Shown: one piece after another, positions 43,246 to 53,264 of the stretch | Numbering within the stretch: position 1 is the stretch's first letter | How the letters are laid out: each line of letters starts with the position of its first letter | NCBI RefSeq assembly: GCF_003417535.1 | Contig: NZ_QVLS01000002.1 | Coordinates: 124,001-188,000, forward strand | DNA from: Hydrogenophaga borbori | Lineage (GTDB): Bacteria; Pseudomonadota; Gammaproteobacteria; Burkholderiales; Burkholderiaceae_C | DNA: 64,000 nt | Direction: 5' to 3' | Made by a program: the position numbers and the translations under genes | The notes under the pieces: generated by a model | Databases searched by the model: none | Told to the model about the DNA's origin: nothing | What the model saw: only the letters and a program-made list of their open reading frames with translations

Positions 43246-46200
43246 ATGGCCGACACCGCAACGGATACCCCCGCCCCCCTTCCGCCCGCCGCCACGCCGC
43301 GCTCGCGCCTTGCGCGGCGCGTGGCCTGGGCGGCGGGCGGCCTGCTGTTGCTGTGGGGTCTGACCTGGCTGGGCCTGCCGCCGCTGCTGAAGTGGCAGCT
43401 GCAAAAGCAGGGCAGCGAGCGGCTGGGCCGTGCGGTCACGGTGGAGCAGGTGCGCTTTCACCCCTGGTCGCTGGAGTTGTGGGTGGATGGCCTGCGGGTG
43501 GCCGGCGCCGAGGGCGCCGACGACCTGCTGTCGGTGAAGCAGCTCTATATGAATGCGGAGTTGCAGTCCCTGGTGAGGCTCGCGCCGGTGATCGATGCCC
43601 TGAGGATCGACACGCCGCGTCTGGCGCTGCGCCACCTGGGGGGAGGGCGCTGGGACTTCGACGACGTGCTGCAGCGCCTGACGCCGCCGCCGCCCAGCGG
43701 GCCCCAGGACAACTCGCCCGCGCGCTTCGCCGTCTTCAATATAGAAGTGGCCGACGGCCAGGCCAGCGTGCGGGACGAGCCCGTGGGCGTGACCCACCAC
43801 CTGGACGGCCTGCAGATCGCCGTGCCCTTCCTGAGCAACCTGGGTTCGCGCCGCGAGGTGGTGACCGAACCGCGCCTGGCTTTCACGCTCAACGGCAGCG
43901 CCTTCGACAGCCGCGTGGCCACCACGCCCTTCGCCGAAGACCACCAGACGCGCGCGCGGCTGCAGATACCCGAGCTGGACCTGGCCCCCTACCGGCCGTA
44001 CTGGCCCAAGGCCTGGCCGGTGCAGTTCACTTCGGGGGCGCTGCACCTGGACCTGACGCTCGACTTCGAGCAGCACGCCGAGCCGACCCTGGTGGTGGCC
44101 GGCACCGTGGGCCTGTCGAACCTGCGCCTGGACGAAGCGGGCGGCGCGCCCCTGCTGCTGTCGCCGCGCCTGGACGTGGCGCTGCAGCGCGTGGAGCCCC
44201 TGCGCCGGCGCGTGGCCCTGGGCGCGGTGCGCTGGCAGGGGCTCGAACTCGACCTGGGCCGCGACGCGCAGGGGCGGCTCAATCTCCAGCGGCTGGCGGC
44301 CAGCTGGCCCATGGCCCCGGCGGCCGAGGCCACACCCGCCCCCGCCCCCGCCCCGGCGCCGGAAGCGGCCTGGCAACTGGCCATGCAGGGCTTCGAACTC
44401 CACGAGGCCCTGGTGCGCTGGCGCGACGCCTCGGTGCATCCCCGCGCCGAGCAGGACCTGCGCATCGCATCGCTGACGCTGGCGCCGATCGCCTGGCCGG
44501 TGAAGGACCCCGCGCGCCTGCAACTCGCCGCCGCCGTGGGCGAGGCCACGCTCAAGGCCGAGGGCGAGGTCGCGGGCGACCGCGCCCAGGTGCGCGCCGC
44601 GCTCGACAACTGGGGCCTGCGCCTGGCCGCGCCCTATCTGGCCAGCGTGCTGGCGCCCGAACTCGACGGCCGCGCCCGCGCCAGCCTGGTGTTCGATTGG
44701 GTGCGCGGTGCCGAGGGCCAGCCCGACCAGCTGGGCCTGCAGGGGGCGGAGCTGGTGCTGGAGAAGCTGCAATTGGGCCCGGCCAAGCGCCCGCTGGCCC
44801 GGCTGGACAGCCTGCGCCTGGCCGAGCTGAAGATCGACCTGGCGAAACACCACGCCGAGCTGGGCCAGCTGGCGCTGGACAACCCCGTGCTCGACGCCCA
44901 CCGCGACGCGCAGGGGCGCTGGATGGTGGAGCGCTGGCTCACGCCCGCGCCGGCCGCGCCCGCGGCCACGAAGGCGGCTGGCCCGGCGGCCGAGCCCACC
45001 GCGTCCTGGACCTGGCGCCTGGCCGATGCCCGCCTGCGCGGCGGGCGCGTGCGCTTCATCGACGACAGCAAGGCCAACCCGGTGCGGCTGGACCTCGACC
45101 GCTTCGACGTCCGCCTGCAGGACCTGCAGCCCCCCGGCGAGCGCGCCCCCGAGGCGCCGCTGAACCTCAGGCTGCGCGTGGCCGGCGGGGGGGCCACCGC
45201 CGGCACCGTGGCCGCCGACGGCCGCCTGCGCCTGCCCGGGCCGGCCGGCGCCGGCCCCGACCTGCACTGGCGCGGCCGCGTGCAGGTGGAGCGCTTTCCC
45301 GTGCACGCGCTGGAGCCCTACCTGGCCGACTACCTCAACCTGGAGCTGCTGCGCGCCGACACCAGCGTGCGCGGCGACGTCGATCTGGCCTTGCCGGCCA
45401 AGGGCCCGCGCGTGCAGGCCGCGGTGGACCTCGCGGTGGAGGACTTCCGCGCCAACACCCGCTCGCCCGGCGAGGAACTGCTGCAGTGGCAGTCGCTGCA
45501 GGTGCGTGGCCTGCGGGTGCGCCAGGCGCCGGGGCAGCCCCTGTCGGTGCAGGTGGCCGAGACCGTGCTGAGCGACTACTACGCGCGCATCGCCATCGAC
45601 CCCAACGGGCGCTTCAACCTGCAGGACCTGGTCAAGCCCGCGCCGGGCGAGCCGGCCGCGCCCGCCGCCCCGGCACCCGGCGTGGCCGCGCCCAACGCCG
45701 ACACCACCACAACCGACGTGGCGGCGGCCGCGTCGCCGCCGCCCGGCCCGGCGGCCGACATCCGCATCGGCCCCATCAGCCTGGTCAACGGCCGCATCCT
45801 GTTCTCGGACCACTTCGTGCGGCCCAACTACAGCGCCAACCTCAGCGAGGTCACAGGCTCGCTCAGCGCGTTTTCCAGCACCCCGGCCGCGCCCGGCCAG
45901 CCGCCGGAGATGGCCACGCTGTCGCTCAAGGGCCGCGCCGAGGGCACGGCCACGTTGGACATCAATGGCCGCATCAACCCGCTGGCCACGCCGCTGGCGC
46001 TGGACATCAAGGGCGTGGTGCGCGACCTGGAGCTGCCGCCGCTGTCGCCCTACAGCGTGAAGTACGCGGGCTACGGCATCGAGCGCGGCAAGCTCAGCGT
46101 GGACGTGGCCTACAAGGTGGAGCCGAACGGCCAGCTCACCGCCAGTAACCAGATCGTGCTGAACCAGCTCGCTTTCGGCGAGCGGGTGCCCGACAGCCCG

Positions 46201-46956
46201 GCGAACCTGCCGGTGAAGCTGGCCGTGGCCCTGCTGGCCGACCGCAACGGCGTGATCGACATCAACCTGCCCATCAGCGGCTCGCTCAACGACCCGCAGT
46301 TCCGGCTCGGCCCGGTGATCGTGCGGGTCATCGTCAACCTGATCGGCAAGGCCATCACCGCGCCGTTCTCGCTCATCGCCAGCGCCTTCTCGGGCGGCGG
46401 CGCGGACGCCAGCCAGATCGGCTTCGATCCCGGCCGCGCCGAGCTGAGCGACGCCAACCGCACGCAGCTCGAGTCACTGGCCAAGGCACTGGAGAACCGG
46501 CCGGCGCTGCGGGTCACCATCGTGGGCCACAGCGACCTGGAGGCCGAGCGCGCGGGCTGGCAGCGCGCCCGGCTGGACGGGCTGCTGCAGGCCGAGAAGC
46601 GCCGCCGCCTCGCGCGCGCCGGCGGTGAGGTGCCCGCGCGCGTGAGCGTGAGCGCGCAGGAGCGCCCCGAACTGCTGCGCGAGGCCTACCGCCGCGCCGA
46701 CATCCCCAAGCCGCGCAACCTCATCGGCCTGGCCAAGGACATTCCGCTGGAAGAAATGGAGGCGCTGCTGTTGGCCGCCCAATCGCCCTCCGAGGACACC
46801 ATGCGCGAGCTGGCGGTGGCGCGCGCGGTGGCGGTGAAGGACTTCCTGGCCGGCCTGCGCCTGCCCGAGGACCGCCTGTTCCTGGGCGCGCCCAAGACCC
46901 GGGCCAGCGGCGACCGGTGGGTGCCTCGGGCCGAACTGCAACTCGCGCCGCGTTGA
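43246..46956 (+). CDS. DUF748 (AsmA-like) envelope protein with OmpA-like C-terminus
   Basis: 1236 aa from ATG 43246 (MADTATDTPAPLPP). One membrane helix near residues 25-45 (RRVAWAAGGLLLLWGLTWLG) is followed by a long beta-rich region of the AsmA/DUF748 kind, with Pro/Ala linkers near 355-370 and 800-830. QLTASNQIVLNQLAFGERV and INLPISGSLNDPQFRLGPVI are typical late DUF748 motifs. The last 190 residues look like OmpA (IGFDPGRAELSDANRTQLES, VTIVGHSD). About 80 extra residues are inserted before ELAVARAVAVKDFLAG. It is probably anchored in the inner membrane and spans the periplasm; AsmA relatives are linked to lipid transport. Confidence 0.9.
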   Translation: MADTATDTPAPLPPAATPRSRLARRVAWAAGGLLLLWGLTWLGLPPLLKWQLQKQGSERLGRAVTVEQVRFHPWSLELWVDGLRVAGAEGADDLLSVKQLYMNAELQSLVRLAPVIDALRIDTPRLALRHLGGGRWDFDDVLQRLTPPPPSGPQDNSPARFAVFNIEVADGQASVRDEPVGVTHHLDGLQIAVPFLSNLGSRREVVTEPRLAFTLNGSAFDSRVATTPFAEDHQTRARLQIPELDLAPYRPYWPKAWPVQFTSGALHLDLTLDFEQHAEPTLVVAGTVGLSNLRLDEAGGAPLLLSPRLDVALQRVEPLRRRVALGAVRWQGLELDLGRDAQGRLNLQRLAASWPMAPAAEATPAPAPAPAPEAAWQLAMQGFELHEALVRWRDASVHPRAEQDLRIASLTLAPIAWPVKDPARLQLAAAVGEATLKAEGEVAGDRAQVRAALDNWGLRLAAPYLASVLAPELDGRARASLVFDWVRGAEGQPDQLGLQGAELVLEKLQLGPAKRPLARLDSLRLAELKIDLAKHHAELGQLALDNPVLDAHRDAQGRWMVERWLTPAPAAPAATKAAGPAAEPTASWTWRLADARLRGGRVRFIDDSKANPVRLDLDRFDVRLQDLQPPGERAPEAPLNLRLRVAGGGATAGTVAADGRLRLPGPAGAGPDLHWRGRVQVERFPVHALEPYLADYLNLELLRADTSVRGDVDLALPAKGPRVQAAVDLAVEDFRANTRSPGEELLQWQSLQVRGLRVRQAPGQPLSVQVAETVLSDYYARIAIDPNGRFNLQDLVKPAPGEPAAPAAPAPGVAAPNADTTTTDVAAAASPPPGPAADIRIGPISLVNGRILFSDHFVRPNYSANLSEVTGSLSAFSSTPAAPGQPPEMATLSLKGRAEGTATLDINGRINPLATPLALDIKGVVRDLELPPLSPYSVKYAGYGIERGKLSVDVAYKVEPNGQLTASNQIVLNQLAFGERVPDSPANLPVKLAVALLADRNGVIDINLPISGSLNDPQFRLGPVIVRVIVNLIGKAITAPFSLIASAFSGGGADASQIGFDPGRAELSDANRTQLESLAKALENRPALRVTIVGHSDLEAERAGWQRARLDGLLQAEKRRRLARAGGEVPARVSVSAQERPELLREAYRRADIPKPRNLIGLAKDIPLEEMEALLLAAQSPSEDTMRELAVARAVAVKDFLAGLRLPEDRLFLGAPKTRASGDRWVPRAELQLAPR

Positions 46957-47048
46957 GCGGCGCGACCGCAGGAGCGCCGGCGCCGCGCTGAGCGGCGACA
47001 ATACGCGTTTATCCGCGCGGCCCGCCGCGCATCCGCTGCCCTTTTCAC

Positions 47049-49688
47049 ATGTCGCTGTTTTCTCCGCGCCAGACATCCGCCCCCGAGCCCGCCGTGAACA
47101 CCCCCTCCAACCCCAAGTCCGCCAACGCCCATCCCCTGGACGCGCTCACCGGCGGCGTCTTCTCGGCCCCCACCGCCGGCGAGCGCGCCGCGCGCGTGCG
47201 CGATTGGCTCGCCACCGATCCCTCGGCCGAGCACATGAACGAGGTGTTCAAGGAGCTCAGCCAGCGCGACCGCGGCGCGGCCAAGGCGTTGAAGGAAAAG
47301 CTCGACGAGCTCAAGCGCCAGAAGTCGCAGGAGCAGGCCGCCAGCGAATGGTCGGCCAAGGCCGAGGCCCTGCTGGCCGCGTCGCGCCTGAACCTGGCCG
47401 ACGCCCTGGCCTGGCAGCGCGACGCCGCGCGCGCCGGCGCGCCGCTGTCGCGCGAGCCCCTGGCCACGCTGCGCCAGCGCCTGGCCGAGCGCATCAAGTC
47501 CATCGAGGACCTGCAGCACGCGGTGCAGGTGGAGCGCGAGGCCGCCGTGCTGATCGCCCAGCGCATCGAGGTGCTGTCCACCAAGCCCTGGCAGGAGGCC
47601 CGCCAGGCCGCCGACGCGCTGCGCGGCGACGTGGCCCAGTGGCAGCAGCAGATCGACGGCCTGACGCAGGACCCGCAATGGGCCAGCGTGGAGGCCAAGT
47701 TCCCGCCCATGCTCGAGGCCTCGCGCCAGCAGCTGCAGTTGGTCTGGGACGCCTTCGATGCCGCGCTGGCCCAGGCCACCGCGGCCGCCGCCGACGCCAA
47801 TGCCCCGCTGCCCGCCGTGCCCGTGTGGGCCGACGAGCTGCGCGCCGCGCGCGGCCTGGCTCCCGCCGAGCAGCAGGCCGCCAACGAGCAGGCGCAACAG
47901 GCCCAGCAGGCGCGCCGCGAGCGCGCCGGCGCCGAGATCGAAAAGGCCGTGGCCGCGCTCGAGGCCGAGGTGGCCGAAGGCCATGGCAAGGCCACGCCCA
48001 AGGCCGCGGCCGAGCTGCGCCAGCTGCTCAAGCAGCACGGCCGCCTGATCGGCCAGGCGCTGGAAGCGCGCGCGCATGCCGTGCTGTCGCAAGCCGGTGA
48101 ACTCGAAGGCTGGCAGCGCTGGCGCGCCGACCAGCTGCGTGAGGAGCTGGTGGCCAAGGCCGAGGCGCTGACGCAGGCGCCCGAGGGCCAGCGGCCCACC
48201 GGGCGCAAGCTGCAGGAGGCCATCCGCCAGCTGCGCGAACAGTGGAAGACCACCGACCAGGGCGGTGCGCCCAACCACGCCCTGTGGAAGCGCTTCGACG
48301 AGGCCTGCACCGAGGCGCACAAGGGTGTGGAGGCCTGGCTGTCGCAGGTGCGCCATCAGGCCGAGGCCACGCGCGCCCAGCGCCAGGCCATCATCGACGA
48401 ACTCAAGGCCTGGACCGCCGCGCACGCCGAGAGCAGCGACTGGAAAGCCCAGCTGCGCGAGCTGCATGCCTTCTCCGAGCGCTGGCGTCAGGCCGGCCAC
48501 CTGAGCGAGAAGGCCTTCGCCGAGGTGCAGCCGCTGTGGAAGGACACCATGCACCAGGCGCACGCGCGCCTGGAGGCCGCGCAGGCCGAGAGCGTGGCGC
48601 GCCGCCGGGCCTTGATCGAGGAGGCCGCCGCGCTGTCGCAGGCGCAGCCGCTGCGCATCGACGCCGTGAAGGCCCTGCAGCAGCGCTGGCAGGCCGAGGC
48701 GCACGCGGTGCCGCTCGACCGCAAGCAGGAACAGAAGCTGTGGGAGGCCTTCCGTTCGCCCATCGACGCCGCCTTCGAGCGCAAGACCAGCGAGCGCCAG
48801 CAGCAGGCGGGGGCGCTCAGCGCCGTCGACCAGCGCGTGCTGGACGCCTCGCGCGAGCTCGAGGCCGCCACGCAGTCGGGCGACGCGCAGCGCATCCGCG
48901 CGGCCATGGCCGCGCTGGAGGCCGCCGGGCGCGCGGCACCGGCGGCCACGCCGGCCGCAGCGCCTGAGACCGCCGCCGGCGGAGAGACCGCACCGGCCGA
49001 TGGCGCCGAGACCGCGCCGGCCCCCGCCGCGCCCCCGGCGGCGCCACGCAAGCTGGTGGCCATGCGGGGCGACGACCGCCCCGGCGCCAGGAAAGCCGAA
49101 CCCGCGCCCCGCGACGCGCGCCGCGATGGCCGCCCTGGCCGCCCCGACGCGCGCGGCGGCCGAGACGGTCGCGATGGCCGTGACCGCCGCGACTTCCGCG
49201 ATTCGCGCGAAGACCGCGAGCCGCGTGGCCCGCGCCTGGGCGACACCGCCTTTCGCGCGCAGCGCCAGGCCATGGAAGCCGCGCAGGCCAGCCTGCGCCG
49301 CCTGGCCGAGCAGGCGCACGGCGAGGTGCTCACCCAGGTGCTGGACGCCTGGCGCGCGCGCGACGCGCAGCAGCTGCCCGCCGCGCAGGCCCTGGGCGGG
49401 CGCGTGGCGCCGGCCCAGCGCTCGGCCTGGGCCTCCGCGCTCGGCCAGCCCGCGAATGCCTTGCCCGCCGAGGCCCTGCTGCGCCTGGAGATCGCCGCCG
49501 AGGCGCCGACCCCGGCCGAGCACCTGAGCGAGCGCCGCCTGCTGCAGCTGCAGCTGCTCACGCGCCGCAACGCACCGTCGCCCACGGAAACCTGGGCGCA
49601 GGACGTGGCCCAGGTGCTGGGTGGGGCGCACGACGAGAAGTCGGCGCGGCGCCTGCAGGCCGCGCTGAAGGCGCTGCTCAAACGCTGA
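47049..49688 (+). CDS. DUF349 domain-containing protein
   Basis: 879 aa, strongly alpha-helical and Ala/Glu/Arg-rich, with repeated DUF349 units recognisable by Trp and LW...F: QLREQWKTTDQGGAPNHALWKRFDEAC (about 395-420), FSERWRQAGHLSEKAF ... LWKDTM (about 475-500), LQQRWQAEAHAV ... KLWEAFRSPIDAAF (about 545-575). A basic low-complexity stretch rich in Arg-Asp-Gly lies near 680-720. Likely cytoplasmic; function unknown. The 3' end overlaps the convergent mtfA gene by 11 bp. Confidence 0.9.
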   Translation: MSLFSPRQTSAPEPAVNTPSNPKSANAHPLDALTGGVFSAPTAGERAARVRDWLATDPSAEHMNEVFKELSQRDRGAAKALKEKLDELKRQKSQEQAASEWSAKAEALLAASRLNLADALAWQRDAARAGAPLSREPLATLRQRLAERIKSIEDLQHAVQVEREAAVLIAQRIEVLSTKPWQEARQAADALRGDVAQWQQQIDGLTQDPQWASVEAKFPPMLEASRQQLQLVWDAFDAALAQATAAAADANAPLPAVPVWADELRAARGLAPAEQQAANEQAQQAQQARRERAGAEIEKAVAALEAEVAEGHGKATPKAAAELRQLLKQHGRLIGQALEARAHAVLSQAGELEGWQRWRADQLREELVAKAEALTQAPEGQRPTGRKLQEAIRQLREQWKTTDQGGAPNHALWKRFDEACTEAHKGVEAWLSQVRHQAEATRAQRQAIIDELKAWTAAHAESSDWKAQLRELHAFSERWRQAGHLSEKAFAEVQPLWKDTMHQAHARLEAAQAESVARRRALIEEAAALSQAQPLRIDAVKALQQRWQAEAHAVPLDRKQEQKLWEAFRSPIDAAFERKTSERQQQAGALSAVDQRVLDASRELEAATQSGDAQRIRAAMAALEAAGRAAPAATPAAAPETAAGGETAPADGAETAPAPAAPPAAPRKLVAMRGDDRPGARKAEPAPRDARRDGRPGRPDARGGRDGRDGRDRRDFRDSREDREPRGPRLGDTAFRAQRQAMEAAQASLRRLAEQAHGEVLTQVLDAWRARDAQQLPAAQALGGRVAPAQRSAWASALGQPANALPAEALLRLEIAAEAPTPAEHLSERRLLQLQLLTRRNAPSPTETWAQDVAQVLGGAHDEKSARRLQAALKALLKR

Positions 49689-50532
49689 GCGGGCGCGCGC
49701 TGAGGAAGAAGGCGTCGTAGAGCGCCAGCAGGGCGGGGAACTCCTGTCCGAAGCGCTCGCGGCTCACGAAATAGGCCTCGCAGGTCACGGCGAAGAACTC
49801 GGCCGGGTCCTTCGCGGCGTAGTCGTCCAGCCAGGGCGGCTCGCCGCCGAAGCGCTCGGCCATGGACACGGCTTCGCGAAAGCCCTCGAAGTGCTCCTTC
49901 ATCACGCGCTGCCAGCGCGCGCGGGCCTCGCGCGGCTTGCGCGTGCCCAGGAAGCCTTGGGGCAGGGTGGGCGCGCCCTGCGGGTGCTCGCCGGCCTGCA
50001 GTTCGCGCATGTCCATCTTGTGCACGAACTCGTGGATCACCACGTTGTGGCCGATGGCGGCGCGCTCGCCCGCGCTGGCCACGTCCTCCCAGCTCAGCAT
50101 CAGCGGGCCGCCGTCCATGGCCTCGCCGGCCAGGGCCTCGGTGTACTCGTGCACCACGCCGGCGGCGTCGTGCACCTTGCGGCGCGCCAGCACGGCGCCG
50201 GGCTGCAGGACGATGCCCACGAAGTCGTCGTACCAGTCGAGCAGGTCGGGCGCGCGGCGCGGGGCGCGTCCACCGGGGCCGTGCAGGTGCAGCAGCGGTC
50301 GGCAGGCCTGCGCCGCGATCGACAGCGCCATGGCGTCGGTGACCACCAGGCCGTTGGCGCCGCTGAACTCCTTCTCGACCAGGAAATGCTGGCACAGCAG
50401 GCGCAGGCGCGCGCGGTCCCCGCCGTCCAGCGCGGCGAGGAAGGGCAGGGCCGCGAGCGTATCGCGCCACAGGGCCTCGGGAATGGGGGCGGGGCGGCGC
50501 CAGCGGCGCCGCAGCGAGGCCAGCCAGCTCAC
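49678..50532 (-). CDS. mtfA: MtfA-family zinc peptidase
   Basis: 284 aa. The zinc-peptidase site HEFVHKMDM is preceded by AAIGHNVVI, and ADDY-like LDDYAAKDPAEFFAVTCEAYF is the family's C-terminal motif. In E. coli MtfA binds the glucose repressor Mlc and has peptidase activity; that link is not shown here. The start is GTG 50532, whose GTGA overlaps the lpxH stop. Other frames would begin inside lpxH. Confidence 0.92.
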   Translation of the reverse strand: MSWLASLRRRWRRPAPIPEALWRDTLAALPFLAALDGGDRARLRLLCQHFLVEKEFSGANGLVVTDAMALSIAAQACRPLLHLHGPGGRAPRRAPDLLDWYDDFVGIVLQPGAVLARRKVHDAAGVVHEYTEALAGEAMDGGPLMLSWEDVASAGERAAIGHNVVIHEFVHKMDMRELQAGEHPQGAPTLPQGFLGTRKPREARARWQRVMKEHFEGFREAVSMAERFGGEPPWLDDYAAKDPAEFFAVTCEAYFVSRERFGQEFPALLALYDAFFLSARPLSV

Positions 50533-51329
50533 GCGGCGCTCACCCGCTGCGCGCCGCGCTCGCTCAGGCGCAGGGCATCGGCGCGCGGCGGTCGGGCGCC
50601 CGCGTCCCAGTCGCTGAGCACGAGGCGCCGGCGCCCGGGGGCCAGCGTGTGCTCGGCGGGGCGGTGCGTGTGGCCGTGGATCAGCGTGGCGGCGCCGGCC
50701 TGTTCGAGCCAGGCGGTGGCCGCGTTGGCGTCGACGTCGGCCCACAGGCCGGGGTCGGGGCCCAGGCTGCGCTTGCGCGCCTCGCTGCGCGCGCGCAGAT
50801 CGCGCGCGATGGCCTGGCGTTCGGCCAGGGGGCGGGCAAGGAAGTCGCGTTGCCAACCGGCGCCGCGCACCTGGGTGCGAAAGGTCTGGTAGTCGGTGTC
50901 GGCCAGGCACAGCGCGTCGCCGTGGCTCAGCAGCCAGCGCTGGCCGGCGAACACCAGCACGGTGGGGTCGTGCAGGGCCGTCATGCCGCAGGCGGCCAGG
51001 CCCTCGGCGCCGAGCAGGAAATCGCGGTTGCCGGCGATGAAGAAGGTGGGGGTGTGGCGGGCGAAGCCGCTCAGCGCCTGGGCGCAGCCGCGCCAGAAAC
51101 GGCGGTCGGTGTCGTCGTGCGCCTCGTCGGGCGCGAGCAGGTCGTCGCCGACCCAGACCTCGAACAGGTCGCCGAGGATGAAGAGCGCGTCGGGCCGCGG
51201 CGCGCGCGCGAGGTAGGCGAGCCAGGCGGCGTGTGTGGCCGCATCGCCCGCGTGCAGGTGCAGATCGGAGATCAGCTCGACGGATCGCCACGACGCGGGC
51301 GCCACCAGCTCGGGGAAGCGCTCGGTCAT
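50529..51329 (-). CDS. lpxH: UDP-2,3-diacylglucosamine diphosphatase
   Basis: 266 aa metallophosphoesterase of lipid A synthesis, converting UDP-2,3-diacylglucosamine to lipid X and UMP at the inner membrane. All metal-site motifs are present: LISDLHLHAG, ILGDLFEVWVGDD, FIAGNRDFLLG, LLSHGDALC and LIHGHTHRPAEH. It follows ppiB by 17 bp and is coupled to mtfA. Confidence 0.97.
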   Translation of the reverse strand: MTERFPELVAPASWRSVELISDLHLHAGDAATHAAWLAYLARAPRPDALFILGDLFEVWVGDDLLAPDEAHDDTDRRFWRGCAQALSGFARHTPTFFIAGNRDFLLGAEGLAACGMTALHDPTVLVFAGQRWLLSHGDALCLADTDYQTFRTQVRGAGWQRDFLARPLAERQAIARDLRARSEARKRSLGPDPGLWADVDANAATAWLEQAGAATLIHGHTHRPAEHTLAPGRRRLVLSDWDAGARPPRADALRLSERGAQRVSAA

Positions 51330-51346
51330 GGGCGTGGGCCGGTCGC

Positions 51347-51859
51347 TCAGACGGCGACCGCTTTCTCGATCACGACGTCGGTCTTCGGCACATCGTCGTG
51401 GAAGCCGCGGCGGCCCGTGGGCGCGCCCTCGATCTGCTTGACGATCTCGCTGCCCGCGACCACCTTGCCGAACACGGCGTAGCCCCAGCCCTGCGCGCTG
51501 GGCGCGGTGTGGTTGAGAAAGCCGTTGTTGGTGACGTTGATGAAGAACTGCGCGGTGGCCGAGTGCGGGTCGCTGGTGCGCGCCATGGCCACGGTGTAGA
51601 CGTCGTTCTTCAGGCCATTGTTGGCCTCGTTCTGGATCGGCTTGTCGGTGGGCTTCTGGTTCATGCCGGGTTCGAAGCCACCGCCCTGGATCATGAAGCC
51701 GGGGATGACGCGGTGGAACACGGTGTTGTCGTAGTGGCCCTTGTTCACATAGGCCAGGAAGTTGGCGGTGGACTGCGGCGCCTTCTCGGCATCGAGTTCG
51801 AGCGTGATGACGCCCATGCCGGCGATGTGCAGTTCGACTTTCGGATTGGCCATGTTCAT
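51347..51859 (-). CDS. ppiB: Cytoplasmic peptidyl-prolyl cis-trans isomerase (cyclophilin)
   Basis: 170 aa, no signal peptide. Cyclophilin motifs: [49 protein letters not shown] and [18 protein letters not shown]. The ATG at 51859 overlaps the ppiA stop (ATGA); ATG 51853 is two codons in. Tandem with the periplasmic paralog. Confidence 0.96.
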   Translation of the reverse strand: MNMANPKVELHIAGMGVITLELDAEKAPQSTANFLAYVNKGHYDNTVFHRVIPGFMIQGGGFEPGMNQKPTDKPIQNEANNGLKNDVYTVAMARTSDPHSATAQFFINVTNNGFLNHTAPSAQGWGYAVFGKVVAGSEIVKQIEGAPTGRRGFHDDVPKTDVVIEKAVAV

Positions 51860-52449
51860 TTCTCCAGGCTGGCTTTGACGATGGTGACGGGGGTCTGCGG
51901 AACGTTCTGGTGCATGCCGCGGTTGCCGGTGGGCACCGCGCGAATCTTGTCGACCACGTCCATGCCGGCGACCACCTTGCCGAACACGGTGTAGCCGTGG
52001 CCGTCGGGCGAGGGCGCGTTGAGGCCCGGGTTGTTCACGACGTTGATGAAGAACTGCGAGGTGGCCGAGTCCGGGTCACCGGTGCGCGCCATGGCGATGG
52101 CGCCGCGGTCGTTCTTCAGGCCGTTGCCGGCCTCGAGCGGCACGGGCGCGCGCGTGGGCTTTTGCTGCATGTCGGCCGTGAAGCCGCCGCCCTGGATCAT
52201 GAAGTTGCCCATCACGCGGTGGAACACCGTGCCGTCGTAGTGCTTGTCCTTGACGTACTGCAGGAAGTTCTCGACCGTCTTCGGCGCCTTGGCGGGGTCG
52301 AGCTCGACGACGATGTCGCCGAGCGAGGTGGACAGGCGCACGCGCGGGGCCTTGTTGTCCTGGGCCTGGGCCGCGAAGGCCAGGGCGAGCGTCAGGCTGG
52401 TGGTCAGCGCGGTGGCCAGGCGGGCGAAGCCGCGGCGGTGCAGTGTCAT
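51856..52449 (-). CDS. ppiA: Periplasmic peptidyl-prolyl cis-trans isomerase (cyclophilin)
   Basis: 197 aa. A signal peptide ([25 protein letters not shown]) precedes the cyclophilin fold: [48 protein letters not shown] and [18 protein letters not shown]. Exported isomerase acting on prolines of envelope proteins. It is a close tandem duplicate of the cytoplasmic copy next door. Confidence 0.96.
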   Translation of the reverse strand: MTLHRRGFARLATALTTSLTLALAFAAQAQDNKAPRVRLSTSLGDIVVELDPAKAPKTVENFLQYVKDKHYDGTVFHRVMGNFMIQGGGFTADMQQKPTRAPVPLEAGNGLKNDRGAIAMARTGDPDSATSQFFINVVNNPGLNAPSPDGHGYTVFGKVVAGMDVVDKIRAVPTGNRGMHQNVPQTPVTIVKASLEK

Positions 52450-52460
52450 GGGCGAAGTCC

Positions 52461-53042
52461 TCAGCGGGGGGGTGGGGCGAGCAGGTTCTGCACGGCTTTG
52501 AGTTTGGGCGCCAGGCGCGGGTTCTGCGTGTCGATCTCGCGCGCGCGCTGCCAGGCGCGCTCGGCCAGCCGCGCATGGACGTCGCCCAGGTTCTCCAGCG
52601 CCACCGCGTAGCGCGGGTTGGCGCGGATGGCGGCCTCGAGCGCAACGCGGGCTTCGTCGTAGCGGCCGGCCGCGGCGTGCAGCACGGCCAGGTTGTTGTG
52701 CGGTTCGGGCAGCTCGGGGTTGTCCTGCGTGAGGCTGGTGAACGTCTCGAGCGCGGCCGCGCTGTCGCCCGTCTGGTTCTGCGCCACGCCGAGCAGGAAG
52801 CGCATCTGCGGATCGCGCGGGTTGCTGCGCAGGTAGTCCTGCGCGCGGCTCAGGGCCTGGTCCAGCTGTTGGGCCCGCATGAGGCGCGAGACCTCGTCGT
52901 AGGCCGAGGGCGCGGGGATGCTGGGCGACTGGGCCTGCGCCAGCCAGGGCAGGGCGGCGGCCAGGCCGACCAGCAGCGCACGGGTGAAACCACGGAAACA
53001 AGCGAGGACGGCGCGGTCCAGCGGTGAAGCTCGGTGAGACAT
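52461..53042 (-). CDS. Exported tetratricopeptide-repeat protein
   Basis: 193 aa. A hydrophobic signal ([20 protein letters not shown]) is followed by about three TPR units ([76 protein letters not shown]). Likely periplasmic, partner unknown. First gene of the minus-strand set with ppiA, ppiB, lpxH and mtfA, divergent from cysS. Confidence 0.9.
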   Translation of the reverse strand: MSHRASPLDRAVLACFRGFTRALLVGLAAALPWLAQAQSPSIPAPSAYDEVSRLMRAQQLDQALSRAQDYLRSNPRDPQMRFLLGVAQNQTGDSAAALETFTSLTQDNPELPEPHNNLAVLHAAAGRYDEARVALEAAIRANPRYAVALENLGDVHARLAERAWQRAREIDTQNPRLAPKLKAVQNLLAPPPR

Positions 53043-53264
53043 GGAACCTCATGGGATGCGCCGGGCGAAGCGGATGCCCGACCAGTGGCGCCCATCGGTG
53101 CGTGCGTGCGCGGGATGGGCGTCGATATACTGGCGCATTGTATCTGAGGGGTACCGGCGAGCCGGTCGTTTCAGACCGTGCCTGCGGGGCGCCGGACCCG
53201 TGAGGCGCCGCGCTGGCGAGCGTGGTTGGAAGCGGTCGGCACCGCGCCTGCCCTGCGCCTTGCG
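53043..53264. promoter_or_regulatory. Divergent intergenic region between the TPR gene and cysS
   Basis: A minus-strand TACAAT -10-like hexamer lies at 53137-53142 and a plus-strand TATACT at about 53126-53131, but neither has a good -35 at the right distance. I see no riboswitch or T-box pattern. Confidence 0.3.

Noticed and set aside
43114-45813. 899-aa minus-strand open frame across the DUF748 gene
   Set aside because: Antisense shadow, Gln/Arg/His-rich; the plus strand has a convincing DUF748 protein.
49678-50470. Longer mtfA starting upstream in the lpxH region
   Set aside because: The longer frame would overlap lpxH with shadow composition; the GTG at 50532 coupled to the lpxH stop gives the normal family length.
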